Source of the DNA: JAQBQZ01 sp964406475
GTDB lineage: Bacteria > Patescibacteriota > Minisyncoccia > Phycocordibacterales > CAIRYW01
Assembly (NCBI GenBank): GCA_964406475.1
Contig: CAYORS010000001.1
Location: 43,176 to 107,175, forward strand
DNA length: 64,000 nucleotides
Direction of reading: 5' to 3'
Part shown: positions 18,670 to 27,914 of the stretch, in pieces
Layout of the letters: each line of letters starts with the position of its first letter
Numbering within the stretch: the stretch's first letter is position 1
Position numbers and translations under genes: made by a program
The notes under the pieces: generated by a model
What the model was told of the DNA's origin: nothing
The model's input: only the letters and a program-made list of their open reading frames with translations
Databases searched by the model: none

Positions 18670-20490
18670 ATGGGAATACTTGATTCAATCTTAGGCAGAA
18701 GCAAAAATACCGATACACAAGCGGTAACAGCTATTTTGCCACAAGAAATTTATGAAAGTGGAGTTTTGGAACTCAAAGACGTGATTGCACCAAGTGCTTT
18801 GAAGGTATCTCCTCGAGAACTCAACCTTGGCGACAAGATCGCGCGAACTTTTTTTGTGATTTCTTATCCTCGTTTTCTTACTGAAAGCTGGTTTGCGCAA
18901 ATCATTAACCTTGATCGGATTTTTGATATTTCGATTTTTATTCACCCTATGGATACAGCACAGGTTCTTCGCCAATTCCAAAAAAAGGTTGCTGAAGTAC
19001 AAAGCCAAATCGCAAATAGAGAGGAGAGGGGGCTTGTACGTGATCCTGTACTCGACACTGCATATCAGGACCTTGAACAGCTTCGTGACCAACTCCAACA
19101 AGCACAAGAAAGAATATTCGAAGTCGGACTTTATATTACAATCTACGGTAGTACTATTGAAGAACTCGATAAAGTAGAGTCAGAAGTTAAATCCATCCTT
19201 GAAGCAAAGCTTGTATATGTGAAGCCTGCACTTTTCCAACAAGAACAAGGGTTCCGTAGTGTTTTGCCTATTGGTAATGATGAGCTCGAGGTCCATTCTA
19301 AACTCAACTCAAGTCCTCTGTCGAGTATCTTTCCTTTCATTTCTTTTGACCTTACATCTGACAAAGGGATTCTTTATGGTGTAAACAGACACAACTCTTC
19401 ACTTGTACTTTTTGATCGTTTCTCACTCGAAAACTACAATTCCGTCACATTCGCAAAAGCCGGAGCAGGAAAAAGTTTTGCCACAAAACTAGAGATCCTT
19501 CGATCACTTATGTTTGATACTGATGTGATTGTTATTGACCCTGAAAGAGAATATGAATATCTCGCAGAAGCAACAGGGGGGCGATATTTTAATATTTCTC
19601 TTACATCAGAACACCACATAAACCCTTTTGATCTTCCAACACCGCGAGAAGACGAATCAGCAGGAGATGTGCTTCGTTCAAACATCATTAACCTCGTAGG
19701 ACTCTTTCGTCTTATGCTTGGAGGACTCACTCCAGAAGAAGATGCTATTGTTGATCAAGCAATCACAGAAACATACGCCCTCAAAGACATTACTGCGGAT
19801 GCGGATTTTACCAACGCAGAACCTCCTTTGTTGTCTGACTTTGAGCTTGTGCTGTCTGGTATGACAGGAGCAGAATCTCTTGTTCAAAGACTCGAAAAGT
19901 ATACAAAAGGAACGTGGGCAGGATTTATCAACCGACCATCAAACGTTGATATCAATAAAAAATTCGTTACCTTTTCTCTTCGAGATATGGAAGACGAGCT
20001 CAAACCTGTGGCAATGTATATTGTGATGCACTATATCTGGAATGCTATTCGTGAGAAGCTCAAAAAAAGACTTCTTGTGATTGATGAGGCATGGTGGATG
20101 ATGAAATCAGAAGACACAGCATCATTCCTTCTTGGTCTTGCAAAACGAGGAAGAAAATACTATCTCGGACTTGCAACAATTACTCAGGACGTTGAGGACT
20201 TCCTCAAATCACCTTATGGAACACCGATTATTACCAACTCATCAATCCAGATGCTTCTCAAACAATCTCCATCATCTGTCGATATGCTCCAAAAAACTTT
20301 CAACCTTACTGATGAAGAAAAATATCTTTTGCTCGAATCTGAAGTGGGAGAGGGAATTTTCTTTGCGGGATTAAAACACGTTGCGATAAAAATCATAGCC
20401 TCATATACCGAAGAACAAATCATCACCTCAAACCCATCTCAGGTTCTTGCCATTCGTGCAGCAAAGAAAGCACAAGAAGAGCAAATATAA
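18670..20490 (+). CDS. virB4: VirB4-like T4SS ATPase
   Basis: 606 residues. ATPase that energises pilus assembly and substrate transfer in type IV secretion. N-terminal domain about 1-230; Walker A AKAGAGKSF (about 262), Walker B RLLVIDEAWWMM (about 470), then the TQDVEDFL region typical of VirB4/TraC. No VirD4-type coupling protein is visible in the window, so the substrate is unknown. A coiled-coil stretch rich in Gln/Glu occurs near 100-150. Confidence 0.93.
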   Translation: MGILDSILGRSKNTDTQAVTAILPQEIYESGVLELKDVIAPSALKVSPRELNLGDKIARTFFVISYPRFLTESWFAQIINLDRIFDISIFIHPMDTAQVLRQFQKKVAEVQSQIANREERGLVRDPVLDTAYQDLEQLRDQLQQAQERIFEVGLYITIYGSTIEELDKVESEVKSILEAKLVYVKPALFQQEQGFRSVLPIGNDELEVHSKLNSSPLSSIFPFISFDLTSDKGILYGVNRHNSSLVLFDRFSLENYNSVTFAKAGAGKSFATKLEILRSLMFDTDVIVIDPEREYEYLAEATGGRYFNISLTSEHHINPFDLPTPREDESAGDVLRSNIINLVGLFRLMLGGLTPEEDAIVDQAITETYALKDITADADFTNAEPPLLSDFELVLSGMTGAESLVQRLEKYTKGTWAGFINRPSNVDINKKFVTFSLRDMEDELKPVAMYIVMHYIWNAIREKLKKRLLVIDEAWWMMKSEDTASFLLGLAKRGRKYYLGLATITQDVEDFLKSPYGTPIITNSSIQMLLKQSPSSVDMLQKTFNLTDEEKYLLLESEVGEGIFFAGLKHVAIKIIASYTEEQIITSNPSQVLAIRAAKKAQEEQI

Positions 20491-20494
20491 ACAT

Positions 20495-21181
20495 ATGAAA
20501 ATAATAAGTTTTATTCTTGATATTCTTCCTTTTTTAGGAGGAATAAAAATGATGATTGAAGCAGGGTTCAAAAAGGACCTTGTAGGTAACGAACTAAATG
20601 GCAAACTACGTAAAATCCATTTTTTTATTGGACTTATTACACTTATCTTTGATTGTTTCACGCTCGAAGGAGGTGGTATCACACGAGGTCTTATAAAGCT
20701 TTTGGGAGAAGGATTTTTGAAACGACTCGCCGAGACAGGAGCAGAAAAAGCTGCCGAAAAAACTTTGGCCAAAAAAGTATTGCAAGGTACTGTGCGCACA
20801 ATTGAAAAAGCTGAAGAAAGTAGGGTGGGTAAGTATGTGGTAAAAAAAGCCGAAGATAAAATTAGAGACAAGGTAAAAGAAGCTGTCACTGATGTAGAAG
20901 ATTATCGGCGTAATCCCGAAAAAAGAAAAGAGCTCCAAGAAAAATACGGACAAACAGAAAGAGATAAAAAAGAAATCCGCCGAAGAGTTATTGAACTACA
21001 AAAACACCACAAAAAAGTAGAAGAAGAAAATAAGGAAGAAGTGAGTAACACAGATCTCGACTATATAAGACAAGCTGTGGAGACAAAAGCAACAAATTCT
21101 ATTTTTAATAGACCGCGAATTCTTCAACAAAAAAAATCTGTGCGTGATACAATAATAGAAAGACAAAAAAAGTCAAAGTAA
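20495..21181 (+). CDS. hypothetical membrane-anchored coiled-coil protein
   Basis: 228 residues from ATG 20495, 4 bp after the virB4 stop. Hydrophobic N-terminus (about 1-22 and 45-60), then a long Lys/Glu-rich helical part. No family recognised. Its stop overlaps the next ATG (TAATG), indicating translational coupling in the T4SS unit. Confidence 0.75.
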   Translation: MKIISFILDILPFLGGIKMMIEAGFKKDLVGNELNGKLRKIHFFIGLITLIFDCFTLEGGGITRGLIKLLGEGFLKRLAETGAEKAAEKTLAKKVLQGTVRTIEKAEESRVGKYVVKKAEDKIRDKVKEAVTDVEDYRRNPEKRKELQEKYGQTERDKKEIRRRVIELQKHHKKVEEENKEEVSNTDLDYIRQAVETKATNSIFNRPRILQQKKSVRDTIIERQKKSK

Positions 21182-22236
21182 TGTCATATCTACAGTCACA
21201 AAAAAACATACTCTTTCTAGGATTTTTGGTTTTTGCTTGTGGCTGCATATTCTCACATCAACAAGTTTTTGGTGCAACAGACACCCTTCCTATACCGACA
21301 GAAATAGACGATCTCGAAGAGCAAGTAAGCACACGAATAACTCCAAAATACCCTCGCCCTGGAGAAGATGTGACAATTACTCTTGAGGCATACGGCACAG
21401 ATCTTAATGCAGCAAACATTATATGGTCAGTAAACGACATAATATTCAAACAAGGAAAAGGTGAAAAGCAGTTTAAAATAAATGCCGGCACATCAGGACA
21501 ACAAACCAATGTGTCTGTTACAATCGAACCTCGAAACGGCAAACCTATTATCAAAAATTTTGTTATCAACCCGCAAACTGTTGATATTTTGTGGGAAGCA
21601 GATACCTATACACCACCATTTTATAAAGGCAAATCAATGTTTACACCTGAAGATACGATTACCTTTGTAGCAATGCCAAACATAAATAATGAACAACCTG
21701 ATCCAAAAACACTTTCATACAAATGGATAGAAAACCAAGAAGTCCAAGGAAGCAAATCTGGTTATGGGCAAAACACCTTCAAGCACACAGGAGGCATTCT
21801 TATGAAACCCGTCGAAATAAATGTGGAAGCCTCAACAGAAGGGGGACAAAAAGCTTTTAATACTATTTTTCTTCGATCTATATTCCCTGAGGTCAATCTC
21901 TATGAAGACCATCCGTTATATGGTTTCTTGTTTAATAAAGAAATAAGCGGTGTTTTTCCTTTTGGCGAAAGAGAGGAGGGTACAATTGCGGCGTTTCCGT
22001 TTTTTTTGAGTACATTAAACAGAATAACAAAAAGCATTGTTTACAATTGGACTGTCAATTATAATAAAGTCATAGGTCAGAGCAACAAAAACGAACTCAC
22101 CCTTCGTAATACAGAAAATACAGAAGGAAAGTCTTATGTATCTGTTGAAGTGAGAAATAGTGATATTTTTCTACAGAAAGGTGAAACAAACACATATGTT
22201 GACTTCAAGAAAATCAAAAAAATAATAGGTCTCTAA
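21181..22236 (+). CDS. secreted protein with Ig/PKD-like regions
   Basis: 351 residues: signal-anchor (about 11-30), then beta-rich sequence with Ig-like or PKD-like stretches such as TRITPKYPRPGEDVTITLEA and YKWIENQEVQG. Extracellular, perhaps an apparatus or surface component. Coupled to the upstream gene by a 1-nt overlap and 1 bp from the pilin-like gene below. Confidence 0.75.
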   Translation: MSYLQSQKNILFLGFLVFACGCIFSHQQVFGATDTLPIPTEIDDLEEQVSTRITPKYPRPGEDVTITLEAYGTDLNAANIIWSVNDIIFKQGKGEKQFKINAGTSGQQTNVSVTIEPRNGKPIIKNFVINPQTVDILWEADTYTPPFYKGKSMFTPEDTITFVAMPNINNEQPDPKTLSYKWIENQEVQGSKSGYGQNTFKHTGGILMKPVEINVEASTEGGQKAFNTIFLRSIFPEVNLYEDHPLYGFLFNKEISGVFPFGEREEGTIAAFPFFLSTLNRITKSIVYNWTVNYNKVIGQSNKNELTLRNTENTEGKSYVSVEVRNSDIFLQKGETNTYVDFKKIKKIIGL

Positions 22237-22237
22237 A

Positions 22238-23101
22238 ATGAAAAAATTTTTAATTTTATTTTTTATAACATACAGTGTTGTCATAATCCCCTATTTTTCT
22301 TTTGGAGATAATGGAAAGTACACACCTCTCGCTCCAATACCAGGACTTTCAGATAATGTCGCCCCTATTGATACAGAAAACGGACTCAGTATTTATGTCA
22401 ACCAGCTTTATACGTGGGGTGTTGCGCTCGCATCAGGCCTTGCTGTTATGATGATTATTTGGGGAGGAGTGGGATATGTCACAAGCGCAGGAGGTGGAGG
22501 AATAGAAGAAGCTAAAGGCCGTATAAATGCAGCTATTTTAGGACTTCTTCTTGCTCTTGGGTCATATCTTATACTCAAAACAATAAACCCGGAGCTTTTG
22601 AAAACAACATTTGACTTGGCGACAATCACAGTAAATACCACAACTCAAAATGGTAATGGAGGTAACGGTGGTTTTGGTGGTACAAACCCCACAACAGGAA
22701 CCATAACTGGTGATTATGCATTTCTAAATCAAGTAAACAATGATCCAAACGGAGACCAAATACTTTTTACTGCCTATGGATATGCAGGGGACACCTCTTA
22801 TGATCAAAATAGTGCGGAAGGAAGAGGAAACAATGATAATCAATTGACCGAAGGTTCTGTTGCACTTTCTCCTGATCTTATTTCAAAACTGAACCCTTCA
22901 CCTGGTGCATCTGTTTTTGTAAACGGTGTGCACGTTGGATATTACGATGATAGCACTTCTCCAGATCTCACAAACCGTGTTGACTTTTATAATCCATCAG
23001 GAAGTTTGGGGGGGAATAATTTTTCAAAACCAGTAACAGGAACAGTCACAGTTGACAACAGTAGCGTCCGACCCCAAAAACCCAACCCTTCAAAGAAATA
23101 A
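22238..23101 (+). CDS. VirB2/TrbC-like pilin fused to a 3D/RlpA-like domain
   Basis: 287 residues. Signal peptide (about 1-24); two TM helices flanking a Gly-rich cytoplasmic loop (about 52-115, MMIIWGGVGYVTSAGGGG...AAILGLLLALGSYLIL), the classic VirB2/TrbC pilin layout. After an Asn/Gly linker, residues about 165-265 read like a double-psi beta-barrel of the 3D (Asp-Asp-Asp) family: TAYGYAGD, GSVALSPDLI, GASVFVNG, then YYDDST and RVDFYNP. Pilins normally end after TM2, so the fusion is notable; it could bring a wall-lytic or wall-binding function to the pilus base. Confidence 0.8.
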   Translation: MKKFLILFFITYSVVIIPYFSFGDNGKYTPLAPIPGLSDNVAPIDTENGLSIYVNQLYTWGVALASGLAVMMIIWGGVGYVTSAGGGGIEEAKGRINAAILGLLLALGSYLILKTINPELLKTTFDLATITVNTTTQNGNGGNGGFGGTNPTTGTITGDYAFLNQVNNDPNGDQILFTAYGYAGDTSYDQNSAEGRGNNDNQLTEGSVALSPDLISKLNPSPGASVFVNGVHVGYYDDSTSPDLTNRVDFYNPSGSLGGNNFSKPVTGTVTVDNSSVRPQKPNPSKK

Positions 23102-23127
23102 ACCTATACGATAGATATGAGATAATA

Positions 23128-23133
23128 TATAAT
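23128..23133 (+). promoter_or_regulatory. -10 box TATAAT, start codon 8 bp downstream
   Basis: TATAAT followed by 8 nt and ATG 23142. Confidence 0.6.
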
Positions 23134-23141
23134 AAATAGTA

Positions 23142-24512
23142 ATGAAGAAGTTTATTCTATTTATATTAGGTATTATTGTTGCGTTTTTTGCGTTTATAGT
23201 GATTCGTGCTTTTTGGAATAACTCTCACACCAAAAATCCTCAAAACACTCTTACTGTGCTCAAAAATGTTTTACCCTTTTCGCCATCAGAATTTTTGGGT
23301 TCCAAAAATCCGCCTACTGGACAACAGACTAATACAAGCACAGATACTCCACCTCTTTTTATTGATGCAAGTAGTACAGAACAAAGTAGTAATGTTTCCA
23401 TTATTCCTCGTATGCGTCATTACACACTTGTACCTACAGCAGGTCAAATAGTTTTGGAAAAGAACAAGGATGTGATTCGAGATAGAGTAAAAGTAAAAGA
23501 AAAAGGTTATTATGTCCGTTATGTGGATAGGGGAACAGGACACATCTTTGAAATCAAAACCGATGCACCAAACTCAACCAAAATATCAAACACTACAATA
23601 CCAAAAATATACGAGGCATTTTTCTTACCAAGCGGTAATAGCCTTGTTACACGATTCCTTGATAACAGTGAACAAATCGTCACATATCTTATTGATTTGA
23701 AAGATAAAATTGCAACATCGACACAAAAAACAGCATCAACAACAAATACGGTTGAGGCCCAGGCTCTTGCAGAAAAACAAACACTGAAAGATGTGAAGGG
23801 TGTGTACCTGCCTATTGGTATTGACCAAATTTCACTTTCAGCAGGAGGAAAGATTGCCGAGCTTACAAAAGAAAACGAACAAGGTGTTTTGTCTCTTCTT
23901 GATACATCGCGTAAACCAAAAATTATGACAACCTCACCTCTTCGAGAATGGCTTATTAATTTCCAAGGTGAAAACCAAATAGTTCTTACAACAAAACCTT
24001 CAGGGCTTTTTGAAGGGTATTCATATGTTTTTGATATCAACACAAGTGGTCTCAAAAAAATCACTGGGGGTATTTTGGGGCTAACTATATTACCCAGTTT
24101 TGACAATTCAACATACCTTATAGGAGAAGGAGGAGAGAATACCAAACTTTCAATTCTATCCAAAAAAGATAACAAATCAACATCACTTAGTATTCGAGGA
24201 CTACCTGAAAAGTGTGTTTGGTCACGGAAAAATGTAACAATCTTATATTGTGCCGCACCAAACAATGTTAAAAACTCACTCTATCCAGACAATTGGTATA
24301 AAGGGAAAATATTTTTTGATGATTCTTTGTGGCAAATTGATACAAAAACAGGAAATATGAAAATACTCTCAAACTTTTCAACAGAGAGTGGGCAAGCTAT
24401 TGATGCAATCAATATGGTATTATCTCCAGACGAAACATATGTCACATTTATAAACAAAATAGACCTAACCCTTTGGGGATTAGATCTTTCAAAAACCCCA
24501 CAAACTAACTAG
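23142..24512 (+). CDS. membrane-anchored, possibly beta-propeller protein
   Basis: 456 residues with an N-terminal TM anchor (about 4-24), a Ser/Thr/Pro-rich stalk (about 45-85), and a beta-rich extracellular domain with repeated strand patterns (GKIAELT, FEGYSYVFDINTSG, SLWQIDTKTGNMKIL, DETYVTFIN) reminiscent of TolB/WD40-like propellers. The family assignment is weak. Last gene of the plus-strand secretion/envelope block; its 3' end overlaps jag by 4 bp. Confidence 0.7.
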   Translation: MKKFILFILGIIVAFFAFIVIRAFWNNSHTKNPQNTLTVLKNVLPFSPSEFLGSKNPPTGQQTNTSTDTPPLFIDASSTEQSSNVSIIPRMRHYTLVPTAGQIVLEKNKDVIRDRVKVKEKGYYVRYVDRGTGHIFEIKTDAPNSTKISNTTIPKIYEAFFLPSGNSLVTRFLDNSEQIVTYLIDLKDKIATSTQKTASTTNTVEAQALAEKQTLKDVKGVYLPIGIDQISLSAGGKIAELTKENEQGVLSLLDTSRKPKIMTTSPLREWLINFQGENQIVLTTKPSGLFEGYSYVFDINTSGLKKITGGILGLTILPSFDNSTYLIGEGGENTKLSILSKKDNKSTSLSIRGLPEKCVWSRKNVTILYCAAPNNVKNSLYPDNWYKGKIFFDDSLWQIDTKTGNMKILSNFSTESGQAIDAINMVLSPDETYVTFINKIDLTLWGLDLSKTPQTN

Positions 24513-24967
24513 TCTTCTTTTTCTTTCAAGAAACGAATAATGAGACGACGATCTTTTCCTTCACCTACAGATTCTGTTTTGACATAAGGAGAACTCTCAA
24601 GGTGACTGTGTACAACCATTCTTTCATATGAAGACATAGGTTCAAGTTCAACATCAATCTTAAAAGCACGAGCTCTTTCAGCCATCATTGTTGCTTTATT
24701 TTTGAGATAGTTTTCTCGATCTTTTCTTGTATTGTTAATATCAACAATCACCCTCTTTTCTTCACCATATTTTTTTGAAACAATTTTTTTTACAAGGTGT
24801 ACAAATGCTTCGAAGCGCTCGTTTTCTCGTCCTTGAAGGAATTTTTGTTCTGGAATACTTATTGCAAGCAAAAAACTATCTTTTTCAAGAGATATATCAA
24901 CAACAAAATCACTTATCCCAATATGGGATATGAGAGTTTCTGTTATTTTTTTTATATCTTCTATCAT
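24509..24967 (-). CDS. jag: Jag/KhpB-like R3H RNA-binding protein
   Basis: 152 residues. Homologue of SpoIIIJ-associated Jag (KhpB), an RNA-binding protein encoded next to yidC in many bacteria. An N-terminal KH-like region, then the R3H domain with YENYL-like RENYLKNKATMMAERA and ERMVVHSHLE. Lies 36 bp downstream of yidC in the conserved origin operon. Confidence 0.88.
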   Translation of the reverse strand: MIEDIKKITETLISHIGISDFVVDISLEKDSFLLAISIPEQKFLQGRENERFEAFVHLVKKIVSKKYGEEKRVIVDINNTRKDRENYLKNKATMMAERARAFKIDVELEPMSSYERMVVHSHLESSPYVKTESVGEGKDRRLIIRFLKEKED

Positions 24968-25003
24968 AAACTTTAATATTAATTATCTTTCGTTCGCTGT
25001 CAA

Positions 25004-25714
25004 TTATTTTGACTTCATTGACTTTTGAACATATATCTCCTGAAAGACAGTGAAGATGTTACGCACGGTCCAATAAAGGGGAAGTGCTCCTGGGAGATTT
25101 GTCGCAATAAGACCAACAACAAAAGGAAGTACGTACTTTATTTGCATCTGCATTGAGTGGGCGAATTCCTCTTGAATTGTTTTCTTTTTGTTCGGATCTA
25201 TTTTTTGTATCTTCAGAGACATAATATGGGCTTGGATGTATTGAGTTACTCCAGCAAAAACTGCTAAAACAACACTCTTTTTACCAATATCTACAATACC
25301 CAAAAAAATCATATTGACAGTATCTGGATTTTTTACAAAAGAATACAAATACTCAGTATGAATAGTAGGTAATCCACGGAAGAAAACATAGTAGAGTGCA
25401 ATCAAAATAGGAAACTGAATAAGCATAAGAAAAATAATGGAAAATGGGTTGATTTTGTATTTTTTATACAAATCCATTGTTTGTCGGGCTTGTTCTGTAG
25501 GATCTTTTGTCTTTTCTTTTATTGCCTTAAGCTCTGGCTCGATCTCTTTGAGAACTATTTGGGTTCTAATAGACTTTTTGGAAATAGAAAAAAGTATAAT
25601 ACTTACAATAAGTGTAAGTAAAACAACTGCAATTCCTGCATCATGATTAGGAATAATATCAATAATATAAACAAGTCCATTGTAAAGCGGTTTGTAAAAC
25701 AATGTATTAAACAT
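25004..25714 (-). CDS. yidC: membrane protein insertase YidC/Oxa1
   Basis: 236 residues, the compact Gram-positive form without the large periplasmic domain. Five hydrophobic segments, with a cytoplasmic coiled hairpin between TM1 and TM2 (EIEPELKAIKEKTKDPTEQ) and NLPGALPLYWTVRNIF near the end, typical of YidC. A TACAAT lies 7 bp before the ATG on the minus strand. Confidence 0.95.
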   Translation of the reverse strand: MFNTLFYKPLYNGLVYIIDIIPNHDAGIAVVLLTLIVSIILFSISKKSIRTQIVLKEIEPELKAIKEKTKDPTEQARQTMDLYKKYKINPFSIIFLMLIQFPILIALYYVFFRGLPTIHTEYLYSFVKNPDTVNMIFLGIVDIGKKSVVLAVFAGVTQYIQAHIMSLKIQKIDPNKKKTIQEEFAHSMQMQIKYVLPFVVGLIATNLPGALPLYWTVRNIFTVFQEIYVQKSMKSK

Positions 25715-25757
25715 AGGTATTATTGTACACCAATACCCACTTTTCGTATACCAAGCT

Positions 25758-26078
25758 TTATATTTGTTCTAAAATATCCTTAATAGAGGGGATAAGGTCT
25801 TTAGTTTTTAGTTTTTCACACCCACTTTTTATATAAAAAACAGCAAAAATACCCTTTTTTTGATCAAAAGACCTTAAAGCTTCTTTAAAAATGCGCTTTA
25901 CACGATGTCTTGTGACACTTAATCGATAATCTCTCTTGCTTAAAATACAGGCATATTTAAAAGAGTTTGTGTCATTTTTAAGGTATTTAACATTGAAAAA
26001 TAAGGAGTTTTTTGAACTCCTTATTTTTGAAATTTGACCAATCTCTTCTCGATTAAGTTGTTTTTTTCGAGAAAGCAT
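25758..26078 (-). CDS. rnpA: ribonuclease P protein component
   Basis: 106 residues, basic. Protein subunit of RNase P for tRNA 5' maturation. The RNR-type motif is present in modified form (SVTRHRVKRIFKEA; Arg-His-Arg instead of Lys-Arg-Asn-Arg), and ACILSKRDYRL precedes it. Lies 6 bp after rpmH in the conserved rpmH-rnpA-yidC-jag order. Confidence 0.93.
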   Translation of the reverse strand: MLSRKKQLNREEIGQISKIRSSKNSLFFNVKYLKNDTNSFKYACILSKRDYRLSVTRHRVKRIFKEALRSFDQKKGIFAVFYIKSGCEKLKTKDLIPSIKDILEQI

Positions 26079-26084
26079 AAGAAA

Positions 26085-26222
26085 CTAGACCGTAGTAACC
26101 TTTTTTCGTCCTTTTCTTATTCTACGGAGAATCACTCTTTTACCATAAGAAGTTTTACTCCTTGCAAGGAATCCATGAACCTTTGCTCGCTTTTTCTTTT
26201 TAGGTTGATATGTAACTGACAT
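26085..26222 (-). CDS. rpmH: 50S ribosomal protein bL34
   Basis: 45 residues from ATG 26222 (MSVTYQPKKKKRAKVHGF), the standard length and sequence pattern (GFLARSKTSYGKRVILRRIRKGRKKV). A TATATT lies 7 bp before this ATG, supporting the start; a longer in-frame reading would add 29 residues that do not belong to bL34. Confidence 0.95.
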   Translation of the reverse strand: MSVTYQPKKKKRAKVHGFLARSKTSYGKRVILRRIRKGRKKVTTV

Positions 26223-26278
26223 ACTTTGTAATATATCATTGTGTGTGTTTTTTGACAAGAAGGGGACTATTTTTTGAG

Positions 26279-26298
26279 TTTTCCACATCTTATCAACA
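26279..26298 (+). promoter_or_regulatory. DnaA boxes upstream of dnaA
   Basis: TTTTCCACA (26279-26287) and TTATCAACA (26290-26298) resemble the DnaA box TTATCCACA and lie about 45-55 bp before the dnaA -10, suggesting autoregulation or part of oriC. Confidence 0.6.
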
Positions 26299-26341
26299 CA
26301 CTTATTCAATGTTTTCTAGTTTTCCTGTTTTTGTGTGGTTG

Positions 26342-26347
26342 TATAAT
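26342..26347 (+). promoter_or_regulatory. dnaA -10 box TATAAT
   Basis: TATAAT 10 bp before ATG 26358, giving a leader of about 3-4 nt. Confidence 0.6.
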
Positions 26348-26357
26348 ATACCTACTT

Positions 26358-27713
26358 ATGGAAAACAAGGACATATTGTGGAGTAGAGTTCTTTCGGATA
26401 TGGAAATATCCCTCTCAAAAGCAAATTTTGTGATGTGGTTTAAGGATACTTTTATAGTCAAAATCGATGATGGAGTTGTGTATATTGGTGTTCCCAGCGC
26501 TTTTATAAAAGAGTGGTTCGCAAATAAATACCATAAAATGATCTTTAAGTCTCTTCGAGACACATCGGAACATATAAAAGGAATTGAATACGTTATTGTA
26601 AAATCAGAAAACAGAAAAGATATTGAAGAGAATGAGCGAAAAAAGAAGGTTAATTCTTTTGTGGGAGAACAAGAACTTCCTCTTGCAGACCTCTATATAA
26701 ACAAAGATGATAATCTAAACCCCCGTTATACCTTTGAAAGTTTTGTAATTGGACCTTTCAACGAACTTGCTCATGCAGCAGCCCAGGCAATCATTAAAAA
26801 ACCAGCATCGTATAACCCCCTCTTTTTTTATGGAGATACAGGGAGAGGAAAGACTCACCTTATACAAGCAATTGGTAACGAACTTAAGAAAAATGATTCG
26901 TCAAAAAGGGTTTATTATATTACATCAGACAAGTTCTATCAGGAGTTTGCAAGCTCAATGCAAGACGGAAAACTCACATCTTTTAAGGATAAATACAAAA
27001 AATACGATGTTTTTATTATGGATGATATACAGTTTTTGTCAAAAAAAGAAAAAACACAAGAAGAACTCTTCCATCTTTTTAACTACCTAAATGACAATAA
27101 CAAACAAATAATCTTTTCTTCAGACCAGCACCCTAACTACATAAATGATTTGGAAGATCGCCTTAAATCAAGATTTGTATCTGGAATGATTGTTGATATT
27201 CCGGCACCAGACTATGAATCTCGTGCTGCTATTATTAAAAATAAAACAAAAACAAAAGGTGTTGATCTTAATCCTGTAATAATCGACTACCTAGCAGGGA
27301 ATGTAGAGACAAACATCCGAGAACTTGAGGGGATTGTTAATAATATAACATGCCAAATGGAACTTCGAGGAAGAGATTTGGACCTTGCTGAAATAAAACA
27401 CCTTATCAAAGACAGCTCAAAACCAACAAAATCTGTTTCTGTGAAAGATGTTTTGCGAGCAATTTCACAGTTTTATGACATTGAAGAAGCAGCAATAACA
27501 GACAAAACACGAAAAAAAGAAGTGGTGAAACCTCGGCAAGTTGCAATGTTTATTTTAAGAGAAGACTATAACATATCATACCCATCAATCGGTCAAAAAA
27601 TGGGAGGAAGAGATCATACAACAGTTATGCATTCGTGTGAAAAAATAAAAAACGACCTCAAAGACAACAACCAACTTTCCCAGGAATTAAGTCAGATACG
27701 AGCAATGTTATAA
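26358..27713 (+). CDS. dnaA: chromosomal replication initiator DnaA
   Basis: 451 residues from ATG 26358 (MENKDILWSRVLSDMEIS). Domain I about 1-80; AAA+ domain III with Walker A GDTGRGKTH (about 160) and Walker B FIMDDIQF; C-terminal domain IV with the DnaA-box-binding signature GGRDHTTVMHSCEKI. The in-frame ORF extends 28 codons upstream as a hydrophobic stretch overlapping the promoter, which is not DnaA-like, so I reject that start. Confidence 0.97.
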   Translation: MENKDILWSRVLSDMEISLSKANFVMWFKDTFIVKIDDGVVYIGVPSAFIKEWFANKYHKMIFKSLRDTSEHIKGIEYVIVKSENRKDIEENERKKKVNSFVGEQELPLADLYINKDDNLNPRYTFESFVIGPFNELAHAAAQAIIKKPASYNPLFFYGDTGRGKTHLIQAIGNELKKNDSSKRVYYITSDKFYQEFASSMQDGKLTSFKDKYKKYDVFIMDDIQFLSKKEKTQEELFHLFNYLNDNNKQIIFSSDQHPNYINDLEDRLKSRFVSGMIVDIPAPDYESRAAIIKNKTKTKGVDLNPVIIDYLAGNVETNIRELEGIVNNITCQMELRGRDLDLAEIKHLIKDSSKPTKSVSVKDVLRAISQFYDIEEAAITDKTRKKEVVKPRQVAMFILREDYNISYPSIGQKMGGRDHTTVMHSCEKIKNDLKDNNQLSQELSQIRAML

Positions 27714-27914
27714 AACAGTGGAAATCTTGTGGAAAAGTAGATTTTAAAACCATGTTATACACACAAAAACAAAACTTAAAAAGTAATCAACAAAACATAA
27801 TCAGCTTTTTCACAAAAGATATGTGGAATAAAATAACGAAAAAGATATTAAAAACAAGAGGATAAAAAAGTTTTCCACTTATACACAGAGATTAATTATA
27901 ATTAATATTTATTT
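27714..27914. other. oriC: candidate replication origin (dnaA-dnaN intergenic)
   Basis: 201 bp, strongly A/T-rich, with DnaA-box-like nonamers: TTATACACA at 27755-27763 and 27879-27887 on the plus strand, and on the minus strand TGTGGAAAA (27728-27736) and TGTGGAATA (27822-27830). Together with the boxes upstream of dnaA and the gene order jag-yidC-rnpA-rpmH-dnaA-dnaN this is the expected origin site. Confidence 0.65.

Noticed and set aside
26274..26357. Upstream extension of dnaA by 28 codons
   Set aside because: It covers the -10 box and encodes a hydrophobic stretch foreign to DnaA domain I.
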